This document shows, one piece after another, positions 1 through 7,053 of a stretch of 64,000 nucleotides of DNA. Positions within the stretch are counted from its first letter, which is position 1. The number at the start of each line of letters is the position of its first letter. Under the pieces are notes generated by a model that saw only the letters and a program-made list of their open reading frames with translations, had not been told where the DNA came from and ran no database searches. The stretch spans positions 186,001 through 250,000 of the forward strand of contig JAFUNF010000006.1 of assembly GCA_017473085.1 (NCBI GenBank), read 5' to 3'. Made by a program: the position numbers and the translations under genes. This DNA comes from Clostridia bacterium (GTDB lineage: Bacteria > Bacillota > Clostridia > Oscillospirales > CAG-272).

Positions 1-528
1 AATGGAGAGTTTGGACTTACAAATACCAACAAATTGGTACGATATTACAAAGGTATTACAGGTCTTAAAACAGGATCTACTGATAAAGCAGGCTTTTGTG
101 TTAGTGCAAGTGCGAAGCGTGAAAATTTACATTTAATAGCAGTCATAATGGGAGCAGATACTTCAAAGAATAGAAATATATATGCAACAAAGCTTTTGGA
201 TTACGGCTTTGCTAACTATACTGTTTTAAAGGAAGATAGTGATTATTTAACGGACATTTCTGTTTTGTGTGGGCAGAAGGATTCGGTAAAGATAGGAACA
301 GTTGAAAATAGTATTTTGATGAATAAGGCAGATACATCAAAAATAAGAAAAGACTATATTTATGAAAACGAAATCAAAGCACCTGTAAAGAAAAATCAAG
401 TTATAGGTAAGGTTGTTTATTATCTTAATGATAAGGAGATAGATAACTGTGATATAGTATGTTTAGAGTCGGTAGAATGTTTAACTTTTTTTCAATATTT
501 TTTTAAATTTGTAAAAAACATATTTTGA
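1..528 (+). CDS. D-alanyl-D-alanine carboxypeptidase, C-terminal part (5' end cut by window)
   Basis: Partial gene: the reading frame is open from base 1. It carries GLKTGST at residues 21-27 of the fragment, the KTG box that closes the active site of penicillin-binding serine peptidases (S11 family), followed by GFCVSASA and the LIAVIMGA strand typical of DacF/DacB-type enzymes. These proteins trim the terminal D-alanine from peptidoglycan stem peptides outside the membrane. The fragment then has the small beta-rich C-terminal domain and ends in a hydrophobic/basic tail (TFFQYFFKFVKNIF) that could be the amphipathic membrane anchor usual in this family. The SxxK and SxN motifs lie outside the window. 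No clear terminator follows; the pgi promoter starts 24 bases downstream. Family call firm, subfamily (vegetative or sporulation) open. Confidence 0.88.
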   Translation, partial: NGEFGLTNTNKLVRYYKGITGLKTGSTDKAGFCVSASAKRENLHLIAVIMGADTSKNRNIYATKLLDYGFANYTVLKEDSDYLTDISVLCGQKDSVKIGTVENSILMNKADTSKIRKDYIYENEIKAPVKKNQVIGKVVYYLNDKEIDNCDIVCLESVECLTFFQYFFKFVKNIF

Positions 529-551
529 ATCAAAATTTCTTTAAAAAAGTG

Positions 552-580
552 TTGAATTTTATATTAATTTGTTGTATTAT
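552..580 (+). promoter_or_regulatory. Predicted vegetative promoter of pgi
   Basis: TTGAAT (552-557), a 17-bp spacer and TATTAT (575-580). Transcription would begin near 587, only about 11 bases before the first in-frame ATG (598), which supports the later ATG (616) as start. Confidence 0.6.
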
Positions 581-615
581 ATAATATATTATTTTTTATG
601 AGGTATATTATAAGT

Positions 616-1959
616 ATGACAACGCTATCTTTAAACGATAAATTTGTAAAGAATTATGTTTCTGAAAAGAAAATGAATGATATTTACTCGGAAATTAATG
701 TAGCCCAAAAAACATTAATAGACAGAGTAGGAGAAGGTAATCAATTCTTAGGTTGGATTGACCTTCCAGTGGCTTACAATAAGGAAGAATTTGCAAGAAT
801 TAAGATTGCAGCAGAAAAAATCCAAAAATCGTGCGATGTGTTCATTGTTATTGGTATAGGTGGTTCATATCTCGGTGCCAGAGCAGCAATTGAATTTGTA
901 AAGTCTCCTGTTTACAATAGCTTACCAAATAAGAAAACCCCAGATATTTATTTTGCAGGCAATTCAATCAGTGCGTCTGCACTTAGTGACCTACTAAAAA
1001 TTTGCGAAGGCAAGGATGTTTGTATCAACGTTGTTTCAAAATCTGGCACTACAACTGAGCCTGCTGTTGCTTTCAGAGTTTTGAGAAATCTTCTTGAAGA
1101 AAAATATGGTAAGGAAGGCGCAAAAAATCGTATCTTTGCAACTACTGACAAGGAAAAGGGAACACTTAAAAAATTCTCTGATGATAATGGATATGAAACG
1201 TTTGTAGTTCCTGACGATGTTGGTGGTAGATTTTCTGTTTTAACAGCTGTTGGACTTTTGCCTATTGCAGTTGCTGGCATCGACATTGATAAAATGATGC
1301 TTGGCGCTAAGGATGCAAGAGAGAAATATTTAGGAAAAGAAGCTTCAACAAACGATTGCATGAAATATGTTGCTTTAAGAAATCTACTTTACAGAGATGG
1401 TAAGCAAATAGAGGTTTTAGCAGCTTATGAGCCTGCACTACAAATGTATACAGAATGGTGGAAGCAATTGTTTGGTGAAAGTGAGGGTAAGGACGGAAAG
1501 GGAATATATCCCAGCTCTGTTATCTTTTCTACCGACTTGCATTCATTAGGTCAATTTATTCAAGATGGTACAAGAAATCTCTTTGAAACAGTAATTGACA
1601 TTAAGAATTCTAATGACGAGCTACTTATTCCATTTGACCCTGATAACGTTGATAAATTAAACTTCTTAGCAGGTAAGGATTTAAATTATGTAAATCATAC
1701 CGCAATGCTTGGTACTTTATTTGCTCATTCAGATGGAAATGCTCCAAATATAGTTTTAGAGCTTGCTGATAGAAGCGAATATTCCTTTGGTTATATAACA
1801 TATTTCTTTGAGCTCGCTTGTGCAGTATCTGGATATGTTCTTGGTGTAAATCCATTTAACCAACCTGGTGTTGAAAGCTACAAAAAGAATATGTTTGCTT
1901 TGCTCGGAAAAGATGGCTACGAGGAATTAAGAGAAGAACTAAATAAAAGAATAAACTAA
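616..1959 (+). CDS. pgi: Glucose-6-phosphate isomerase
   Basis: Interconverts glucose 6-phosphate and fructose 6-phosphate in the cytoplasm, linking glycolysis, gluconeogenesis and sugar-nucleotide synthesis. About 447 residues, matching the short bacterial/Bacillus-type PGI. Recognisable elements are the first SIS-fold sugar-phosphate loop [11 protein letters not shown], the [10 protein letters not shown] loop, the [16 protein letters not shown] block and the C-terminal NPFNQPGVE(S)YK segment with its catalytic lysine. I chose ATG 616, with GAGG at 600-603 as ribosome site (12 bases away, a bit long); an in-frame ATG at 598 would add six residues but has no ribosome site. It stands alone between its own promoter and a good terminator. 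Confidence 0.95.
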   Translation: MTTLSLNDKFVKNYVSEKKMNDIYSEINVAQKTLIDRVGEGNQFLGWIDLPVAYNKEEFARIKIAAEKIQKSCDVFIVIGIGGSYLGARAAIEFVKSPVYNSLPNKKTPDIYFAGNSISASALSDLLKICEGKDVCINVVSKSGTTTEPAVAFRVLRNLLEEKYGKEGAKNRIFATTDKEKGTLKKFSDDNGYETFVVPDDVGGRFSVLTAVGLLPIAVAGIDIDKMMLGAKDAREKYLGKEASTNDCMKYVALRNLLYRDGKQIEVLAAYEPALQMYTEWWKQLFGESEGKDGKGIYPSSVIFSTDLHSLGQFIQDGTRNLFETVIDIKNSNDELLIPFDPDNVDKLNFLAGKDLNYVNHTAMLGTLFAHSDGNAPNIVLELADRSEYSFGYITYFFELACAVSGYVLGVNPFNQPGVESYKKNMFALLGKDGYEELREELNKRIN

Positions 1960-1962
1960 AAC

Positions 1963-1995
1963 AAAGGTCCGCAGTTATGTGGACCTTTACTTTTA
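1963..1995 (+). terminator. Terminator of pgi
   Basis: AAAGGTCC (1963-1970), a 10-base loop and GGACCTTT (1981-1988) form a perfect 8-bp stem followed by a T-rich stretch. Confidence 0.8.
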
Positions 1996-2058
1996 TGTAA
2001 TATTCTCAAAGAAATTTAAAATTTATCAAAAAAATTAGATAAAATATACAAAAAGGTA

Positions 2059-2087
2059 TTGATTTTTAGAAAATCATAGTGTATAAT
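2059..2087 (+). promoter_or_regulatory. Predicted promoter of the small P-loop protein gene
   Basis: TTGATT (2059-2064), a 17-bp spacer and a perfect TATAAT (2082-2087). An in-frame ATG at 2079 lies inside this promoter, so it cannot be the start of the following gene. Confidence 0.7.
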
Positions 2088-2123
2088 TTAAGTAGAAAGA
2101 AAGATATTGTGGAGGACAATAGC

Positions 2124-2531
2124 ATGATGAAAATTATTATTGGCGTAAAAGGCACAGGCAAAACAAAAGTACTGATCGAAATGATCAATTCTGCGCTTGA
2201 TAGTTCTAAGGGTTCAGTTGTTTGTATAGAAAAGGGTGACAACCTAAGATTGACTTTGAACTATAATTGTAGATTGATTAATTCTGATGAGTATATGATC
2301 AATGACGCACAATCACTTTATGGTTTTATTGCTGGCCTATTAGCTAGCAACCACGATATCACCGATCTCTTTATAGATGCTACATTTAGAATTTGTAACA
2401 GAGATTTGGAATCTTTCGATAAGTTTGTCGTAGAAGCAGACAAGTTGGCAAGCAAGTATGATGTAAATCTTGTTATGACACTTTCTATGCCAGCTGAAAA
2501 TGCAACAGAGAACATTAAAAAATATCTATAG
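2124..2531 (+). CDS. Small P-loop ATP-binding protein of unknown role
   Basis: A 135-residue protein beginning MMKIIIGVKGTGKT, where GVKGTGKT is a Walker A phosphate-binding loop right at the N-terminus. A hydrophobic strand ending in acid (DLFIDATF) in the middle is a plausible Walker B. It looks like a single minimal nucleotide-binding domain with no extra module. Start ATG 2124 has GGAGG at 2111-2115, eight bases upstream, and is downstream of a consensus promoter. I do not recognise a specific family or function. The following 540 bases carry only broken coding remnants. It may be a small AAA/PilT-like or kinase-like protein, but that is a guess. Confidence 0.75.
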   Translation: MMKIIIGVKGTGKTKVLIEMINSALDSSKGSVVCIEKGDNLRLTLNYNCRLINSDEYMINDAQSLYGFIAGLLASNHDITDLFIDATFRICNRDLESFDKFVVEADKLASKYDVNLVMTLSMPAENATENIKKYL

Positions 2532-2584
2532 TGAGGTCTGTGTTCAACGGCAAAATTTAAACCTAACGATTGGAGGATAAGCCA

Positions 2585-2765
2585 ATGGGAAGTTTAGAAA
2601 TTACTGAGTCACAATATAAAGGTGTAAATTTTTAATAGAGTACACAGCAATGTTTATATAACAAGAATTTATCGGGCTGTTAATTATTCAGGATTACAAG
2701 TTTACGCTATAAACAAGTATTTGCATAAGTTTGTTCGTGCAAAGGAAACCGAGGTGTTTCTATGA
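2585..2765 (+). pseudogene. Short frameshifted gene (about 59 codons over two frames)
   Basis: ATG 2585 has GGAGG at 2572-2576. The frame reads 16 codons (MGSLEITESQYKGVNF) and hits TAA at 2633-2635 directly after a run of five T. Skipping one T opens a second frame of 43 sense codons of normal composition (it contains RIYRAVNYSGLQVYAINKYL), ending in TGA at 2763-2765. The two halves therefore look like one small protein of about 59 residues broken by a +1 shift. This could be a decayed gene, a homopolymer sequencing error, or a programmed shift at TTT-TAA. I do not recognise the protein. It was not in the usual length range for automatic gene calling. Confidence 0.5.
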
Positions 2766-2813
2766 TTAAAAAGTACTATATTAAAAAAATTTAGATATAG
2801 TGAGGGCAAACCA

Positions 2814-2912
2814 ATGTACTATTTTGATTTAGTTTGAAAAGCACAAATATTTGATAATGAGGTAAAATCCAATGCAAAGCGAGTTTTTCTTGAAATTTAC
2901 GCGTTCAACTAA
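2814..2912 (+). pseudogene. Coding remnant interrupted by TGA
   Basis: ATG 2814 follows a GAGGG ribosome-like site and gives MYYFDLV, then TGA at 2835-2837, then 24 further sense codons in the same frame (KAQIFDNEVKSNAKRVFLE and five more residues) ending in TAA. The part after the TGA resembles the first helices of winged-helix domains of replication or phage-type regulators, where an S-x-N-A-K-x-V-x-L stretch is common; this is only a resemblance. Together with the frameshifted gene just upstream it suggests the remains of a small accessory island. Confidence 0.35.
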
Positions 2913-2956
2913 AGCTTAAGTAACTTTGTGCAGTTCATATAGATTATAAATAAAAT

Positions 2957-2987
2957 GGGAATCCAAAGCAATTTGGGTTCCTTTTTT
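2957..2987 (+). terminator. Intrinsic terminator upstream of the cysteine-rich protein gene
   Basis: GGAATCCAAA (2958-2967), loop GCAA, TTTGGGTTCC (2972-2981; one G-U pair), then TTTTTT. It insulates the following gene from transcription out of the P-loop gene region. Confidence 0.8.
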
Positions 2988-2999
2988 ATGCACTTTCTA

Positions 3000-3026
3000 A
3001 CATTTTTCTACAAATCGCATAAGATA
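3000..3026 (+). promoter_or_regulatory. Candidate sigma-K (late mother-cell) promoter
   Basis: AC at 3000-3001 (context AACA), a 16-bp spacer, and CATAAGATA at 3018-3026. This fits the sigma-K consensus known from Bacillus subtilis (AC, 16-17 bp, CATANNNTA) at every defined position. It sits 45 bases before the start codon of a cysteine-rich protein. No vegetative TTGACA/TATAAT pair is evident in the same gap. The short consensus makes chance matches possible. Confidence 0.5.
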
Positions 3027-3070
3027 TAACAGAAGACGATAACTCTTCGAATATTTTAGGAGGTAATAAT

Positions 3071-3916
3071 ATGTCAGATAACAGAAACTGCCTTGGTAAC
3101 CATCCAAAGGATAATATCTGTATTGATACCTATCGTGTATTAGATTCTTGTCGTGATAAGGATTGTTTTGAGAACGTAAAGGTATATTTAACTGATGTTG
3201 GTGACGAAATAATAGATCGTACAACTACTATCAGGGCAAAATGTGCTAAAATTGTATCAGCTTACATCGACATTAATGACGTCCCATTTAATAGAGGCTT
3301 TTACCAGCTTAATATTAAAATGTTCATTAAGTTGACTTTTGAGGCGTGTATCTCTCCAAACAATATACAAGAATTTGAGGGTGTAGCTGTTGTAGAAAAG
3401 AAGGTTATTCTTTTTGGAAGCGAAGGAAACGTAAAAGTATTTAAAAGCGAAACAGGAAAGTCGGGCTTTTGCTCAAACGCATGCGAGGTAAACTCATCAA
3501 ATTCATCACCAATAGCGGTTGTTGAAACTGTTGATCCTGTAATACTAAACTGGAAAATAGTTGAGCCAAGAGAGTGTGCATGTATTTGCTGTTGTTGTAT
3601 TGAGGATGTACCAGAAAAGGTTGTTAATACAGTTAACGGTTGTTTACATGACAGAAATGACAGAATACTTGTTGTATCATTAGGATTATTTTCAGTTGTT
3701 AAAATTGAAAGACCTGCTCAATTAATTGTTTCTGCAACGGAATATAATATTCCAGACAAGGAATGTGTCGTTGCATCAGAGGATGATCCTTGTACCTTGT
3801 TTAAGGCAATGGCTTTTCCAATTAATGAATTTTCACCACCTACATTAGGTTCCTGTGGATGCTCAGTACCTCCACCAAAGAGAGAACCAGGCCGTGGCGG
3901 ATGCGGATGCAACTAA
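3071..3916 (+). CDS. Cysteine-rich conserved protein, possibly a spore coat or exosporium component
   Basis: A 281-residue protein with 21 cysteines, including the cluster CACICCCC at residues 169-176 and a C-terminal tail with SCGCS and GGCGCN. It has no signal peptide or membrane segment, and the middle is rich in beta-strand-like hydrophobic stretches (FYQLNIKMFIKLTFEA, VVSLGLFSVVKIE). AGGAGG at 3058-3063 precedes ATG 3071 by seven bases. The gene is monocistronic between two terminators. Cysteine clusters and a GCGC-type tail are common in coat and exosporium proteins, and the promoter looks sigma-K dependent, so a role in the spore envelope is a reasonable inference; I do not recognise a named family. 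A metal-binding protein is the main alternative. Confidence 0.75.
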   Translation: MSDNRNCLGNHPKDNICIDTYRVLDSCRDKDCFENVKVYLTDVGDEIIDRTTTIRAKCAKIVSAYIDINDVPFNRGFYQLNIKMFIKLTFEACISPNNIQEFEGVAVVEKKVILFGSEGNVKVFKSETGKSGFCSNACEVNSSNSSPIAVVETVDPVILNWKIVEPRECACICCCCIEDVPEKVVNTVNGCLHDRNDRILVVSLGLFSVVKIERPAQLIVSATEYNIPDKECVVASEDDPCTLFKAMAFPINEFSPPTLGSCGCSVPPPKREPGRGGCGCN

Positions 3917-3918
3917 AA

Positions 3919-3951
3919 AATAACCTCAAGGCAAGCCCTTGAGGTTATTTT
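3919..3951. terminator. Bidirectional terminator between convergent transcripts
   Basis: AATAACCTCAAGG (3919-3931) pairs perfectly with CCTTGAGGTTATT (3937-3949), flanked by A and T runs on both sides. It ends the cysteine-rich protein gene on the plus strand and the ABC operon on the minus strand. Confidence 0.85.
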
Positions 3952-3955
3952 AACG

Positions 3956-4513
3956 TTAATTAATTTCTATAATGTGTTCGCCATATTTTTTTACTTCATT
4001 TAGATCGTGAGAAACTATCAAAATAGTCTTGTTCTTTAATAATTTAAAAATTTTAGGAATCATACGCTCCTTTAATTCATCATCAAGTGCAGAAAAGGGC
4101 TCATCCATGATAAAAATATCTCCATCGTAAAATAAAGCTCTTGCAAGCGCAACTCGCATTTTCATACCGCCGGAAAGCTCTTTAGGTAATAATTTTGCAT
4201 CATTTTCAAGCTCTACAATTTTGAGTATTTCATCGATTGAATCCTCGGATTCGGAAACTATTCTAATATTTTCTTCGATTGTCAAGTTGGGAAATAGGCG
4301 CGGTTCTTGAAATACTATTGAAATCTTTTGTAAATTAGAATCTATTGAACCATTGAAGTCCTTGTCTAAGCCTGACAAAATTCTTAAAAGAGTAGTTTTA
4401 CCACTACCACTTGGACCTACTAAATAATTAATTTTGTTATCTAATATTTCGGTAGTATAATCATCAAAAACAACTTTTTTTCCAAATCTTTTCGAAAGGT
4501 TTTCAATTTTCAT
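3956..4513 (-). CDS. ABC transporter ATP-binding protein (nitrate/sulfonate/taurine-type importer)
   Basis: Energises import of the ligand held by the adjacent binding protein. All nucleotide-binding motifs are present: Walker A GPSGSGKTT (about residue 33), Q-loop VFQEPRLFP, signature LSGGMKMRVALARA, Walker B IFIMDEPFSALD and switch histidine in IVSHDLNEV. At 185 residues it is shorter than the usual 240-260; it stops about 15 residues after the switch histidine, so the C-terminal tail seen in SsuB/TauB proteins is missing while the catalytic core is whole. Its start is two bases after the permease stop. It is last in the operon and followed by a terminator. Substrate not determinable from sequence. 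Confidence 0.9.
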   Translation of the reverse strand: MKIENLSKRFGKKVVFDDYTTEILDNKINYLVGPSGSGKTTLLRILSGLDKDFNGSIDSNLQKISIVFQEPRLFPNLTIEENIRIVSESEDSIDEILKIVELENDAKLLPKELSGGMKMRVALARALFYDGDIFIMDEPFSALDDELKERMIPKIFKLLKNKTILIVSHDLNEVKKYGEHIIEIN

Positions 4514-4515
4514 AT

Positions 4516-5271
4516 TTACACCTCCGCCTTTGTTAAAAATTTATTTGACAAAAGCTTTAGCAACTTAGTGACAACTAATTCAAAAATCAAGCTTAGAATT
4601 ACAACAGTTAAAATCCAAGCAAATAAATCTATATACTCTATATAGGTTTTCGCATTAAAAATTTCAATTCCAATGGAAATCCTTGGCGTACAAAGAATTT
4701 CAGCTGCAATTCCTGCCTTCCATGCCAAACCAATTGACGACAAAAGAGAAGAGAAAAAGTAGGGTGCTACACCAGGCAAATATAAAGCCTTTAGCCGTTT
4801 TTTGTATGGAATTTTATAAACCTTACATAGCTCAAGCAAGTTTTTATCAGTACCTATAATTCCTTGATAAATATTAGCAAATACGATGGGAAATACCATT
4901 AAAACACATATAAAGACTATTGTGTATCCGCTTCCTACAAATAAATTCACTAAAAATACAAAGGCTACAATAGGAGTCGATTTTACGATAGCTATTAAAG
5001 GCATGAAAAAATCATAAATATGCTTAGAAATAGAGCATAATAAAGCAATAGCAAGCCCTGAAAGCAAACCAATTGTTATTCCTAAAATAATTCTTCCAAA
5101 GGAAAACATAGTTGAAAGATAAAATTCTGATGTTCCTAATAGCTGGAATAAACGTACTAATACATCAATTGGTGAAGGAAAAAGTAAAGGTAAATTAATT
5201 AATAATGAAGCAACAAGCCAAATAACCAACCAAATAAATACGATAAGGGTAGTTTTTAAAGCTTTTTTCAT
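4516..5271 (-). CDS. ABC transporter permease (nitrate/sulfonate/taurine-type)
   Basis: Integral membrane subunit of the importer, 251 residues with about six hydrophobic segments, the first being LIVFIWLVIWLVASLLI. The cytoplasmic coupling loop is visible around SIGLAWKAGIAAEIL, as in SsuC/TauC/ThiX-type permeases. ATG follows the binding-protein stop codon after one base, and no ribosome site of usual strength precedes it, so it probably depends on translational coupling. That is notable because the upstream gene has a rearranged 3' half. Probably works as a homodimer with the neighbouring ATPase and binding lipoprotein. Confidence 0.9.
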   Translation of the reverse strand: MKKALKTTLIVFIWLVIWLVASLLINLPLLFPSPIDVLVRLFQLLGTSEFYLSTMFSFGRIILGITIGLLSGLAIALLCSISKHIYDFFMPLIAIVKSTPIVAFVFLVNLFVGSGYTIVFICVLMVFPIVFANIYQGIIGTDKNLLELCKVYKIPYKKRLKALYLPGVAPYFFSSLLSSIGLAWKAGIAAEILCTPRISIGIEIFNAKTYIEYIDLFAWILTVVILSLIFELVVTKLLKLLSNKFLTKAEV

Positions 5272-5272
5272 A

Positions 5273-6265
5273 TTATTTATTCATAACGTTTGATACCTTA
5301 GGTTCTGGAAGCACAGCAATATCAACAAGTCCGTTTTCGGCAGCAGTTTCAAGTGCGTTAGGGCTTGAATATGTTGTAGAATCAATGGTAGCATTAATAT
5401 TATTTGCCGCTAAAATATACTTTAATATAAAGGTTGGATTTTGTGCAGGAGCGTAAATTGTTTTTCCTTCTAAATCGGCAAGTGATTTTACTGAATCTGT
5501 TTTGTCAAGAACATAGAGAACACCTAAGGTGTTGATCGCCAAGGCTTGAACCTTTCCGTTTGTTTTGTTATAAACGTTTGATGCAGCATTTGTTGGAAGT
5601 GCACCAATATCAATGGAGCCATTAGCTAAGCCTGCAATTATCATTGTTGGGTCACTAACAACATTAAATGAGTAGTTGTTTGTTGTTGTGTTAGTTGAGG
5701 CATCCTCCATTAGTTTAGCCATACCATAGCCAGTTGTACCATTGAGAGTAGCTACATTTATTGTTGTACCTGTTTTTTCGACAGTATCATTTCTTGTATA
5801 GTAAAAATCGTCACTAGGAAGCTTATTACCAACACTTGCAGGAGCAATTGAATGCATAGCAGTCAGAAACGCTGATAGAGAATCTTTCATAGCACTTCCT
5901 TCCATATAAGCAATGTTACAGTTAGGAATAGCCATTGAGGCAATTTCACTGTTGCTGTCTATGCCATATTTCTCGATTAATTCACCCGCTTCATTTGGGT
6001 TCGCATTTGTATATTCAATAGATGATTTGTATTCGTCAAGGAAAGCACTTACAGCTCCAGGATTTTGTTCTGCAAATTCTTTTCTAATTACAACACAACC
6101 TTGAACTAACTTAGTACCATTTGAAATCTTATTCCATTCATCAGTAAGATCAAGTGCGACCTTGTAGCCATTTGAGTTTGTGGGTGCGGGTGTGTTACAG
6201 GAGAATAGCGACAAAGTGCTAAAAAGCATAACACAGAGTAGGGTGATTGAAAGTAATTTTTTCAT
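5273..6265 (-). CDS. ABC substrate-binding lipoprotein with circularly permuted halves (NMT1/SsuA-like)
   Basis: A 330-residue secreted lipoprotein: basic N-terminus, hydrophobic core and lipobox LFSC with Cys23 as lipid anchor. In the family the mature protein starts with a lobe of the type INVATLNG...PEPKVSNVMNK and continues with VALDLTDEWNK...KLPSDDFYY. Here the order is reversed: residues 33-159 (from GYKVALDLTDEW to KLPSDDFYYTRN) are the usual C-terminal half, and residues about 168-330 (from INVATLNGTTGYG to PEPKVSNVMNK) are the usual N-terminal half, with stop right at the usual mid-protein joint. The new joint lies near base 5788. Both halves keep family motifs (PTNAAS, AINTLGVLYVL, GCVVIRKEFAE, AIPNCNIAY), so the fold may survive. 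Ligand unknown. It follows the regulator gene by four bases. Confidence 0.88.
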   Translation of the reverse strand: MKKLLSITLLCVMLFSTLSLFSCNTPAPTNSNGYKVALDLTDEWNKISNGTKLVQGCVVIRKEFAEQNPGAVSAFLDEYKSSIEYTNANPNEAGELIEKYGIDSNSEIASMAIPNCNIAYMEGSAMKDSLSAFLTAMHSIAPASVGNKLPSDDFYYTRNDTVEKTGTTINVATLNGTTGYGMAKLMEDASTNTTTNNYSFNVVSDPTMIIAGLANGSIDIGALPTNAASNVYNKTNGKVQALAINTLGVLYVLDKTDSVKSLADLEGKTIYAPAQNPTFILKYILAANNINATIDSTTYSSPNALETAAENGLVDIAVLPEPKVSNVMNK

Positions 6266-6269
6266 AGTT

Positions 6270-6905
6270 TTATACCTCTTTTATAATTATTAGCTTGTTA
6301 TTAATTCTCGAAATTAAGCCTTGATTTTCAAGCTTATCGAGAGATCTATACAGTGTTATTCGGCTGACTCCAAGCATCTTTGAAAGGTTGGATAAGTCAA
6401 CAGGTAACTCAATTTTGTTATCGACGCGTGGTAATTGACACAAATAGTTGTATAGTTTATTTTCTGCAGATTTTGCTGTATATGAGCTGATTTTATTGTT
6501 CAAAAAATTAATTTTTGTTGATAAAAACTCTATGTAATTCAATGCAATATTAGCATTTGATTCAATGCATTTTTTTATAAAGCTTTTATTTAGAATCAAA
6601 ACTTGACATTTTGAAGTTGAAATAACATATGTTGAATAAACTGGTTTATTAAACAGGGAAGCAGCACCAAATAAATCTTTTTCGTACAATCTTTTAATTA
6701 TGACACCATTTTCGCATGATTTAATAATTGCTTCGCCACTCATGATTATTCCGATTTTACCACTTTTATCACAATTATGGAGAACAGAATCCTTCTCATA
6801 TTCTACTATGGATATGCCATCATTTAAAAGCATTAAATCAAGTTCTTCGTTACTTATACCCTTAAATAGAAAACAATTTTCCTTTAAAAAAACATTATAA
6901 TTCAT
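6270..6905 (-). CDS. Crp/Fnr-family transcriptional regulator
   Basis: Residues about 10-115 form a cyclic-nucleotide-binding-type beta barrel (GKIGIIMSGEAIIK, LYEKDLFGAASLF), followed by a dimerisation helix and a C-terminal winged helix with the recognition region LSKMLGVSRITLYRSLDKLENQGLI, typical of the family. It has 211 residues. The scattered cysteines do not form the N-terminal cluster of FNR, so an oxygen-sensing iron-sulfur cluster is unlikely. It is the first gene of the ABC operon and starts from ATG 6905. A near-perfect palindrome overlaps the predicted transcription start, suggesting it represses its own operon. The effector is unknown, but may be the transported compound or a derived metabolite. 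Confidence 0.92.
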   Translation of the reverse strand: MNYNVFLKENCFLFKGISNEELDLMLLNDGISIVEYEKDSVLHNCDKSGKIGIIMSGEAIIKSCENGVIIKRLYEKDLFGAASLFNKPVYSTYVISTSKCQVLILNKSFIKKCIESNANIALNYIEFLSTKINFLNNKISSYTAKSAENKLYNYLCQLPRVDNKIELPVDLSNLSKMLGVSRITLYRSLDKLENQGLISRINNKLIIIKEV

Positions 6906-6926
6906 TTTTTATTTCCAAAATCAATA

Positions 6927-6944
6927 GTGTAACATTTGTTACAC
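6927..6944. promoter_or_regulatory. Perfect 8-2-8 palindrome, likely operator of the Crp/Fnr-type regulator
   Basis: GTGTAACA-TT-TGTTACAC is an uninterrupted inverted repeat of Crp/Fnr-site size. It starts three bases downstream of the minus-strand -10 element, so a bound dimer would cover the transcription start, the usual geometry of autorepression. Confidence 0.65.
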
Positions 6945-6946
6945 AT

Positions 6947-6975
6947 ATCATATCATTTATTTATAAAAAAGTCAA
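6947..6975 (-). promoter_or_regulatory. Promoter of the regulator-ABC importer operon
   Basis: Minus strand TTGACT (6975-6970), 17-bp spacer, TATGAT (6952-6947). Close to consensus, placing the transcription start about 40 bases before the regulator ATG and inside or next to the palindrome. Confidence 0.75.
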
Positions 6976-6994
6976 TATATTTTATCCAAATATC

Positions 6995-7023
6995 TTGATT
7001 TTTATTTTTAAATAGTTTATTAT
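6995..7023 (+). promoter_or_regulatory. Promoter of galE-galM
   Basis: TTGATT (6995-7000), 17-bp spacer, TATTAT (7018-7023). Its -35 box lies only 19 bases from the -35 box of the divergent regulator operon, so the two promoters are back to back. Confidence 0.6.
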
Positions 7024-7053
7024 ATATTAGAGCAAATCAAAAGGAGGCATAAT

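Noticed and set aside
2835..2837. In-frame TGA as selenocysteine or a reassigned codon
   Set aside because: No SECIS-like stem directly downstream and other genes here use TGA as stop (for example 2763-2765 and the yqfC stop), so it is treated as a premature stop.
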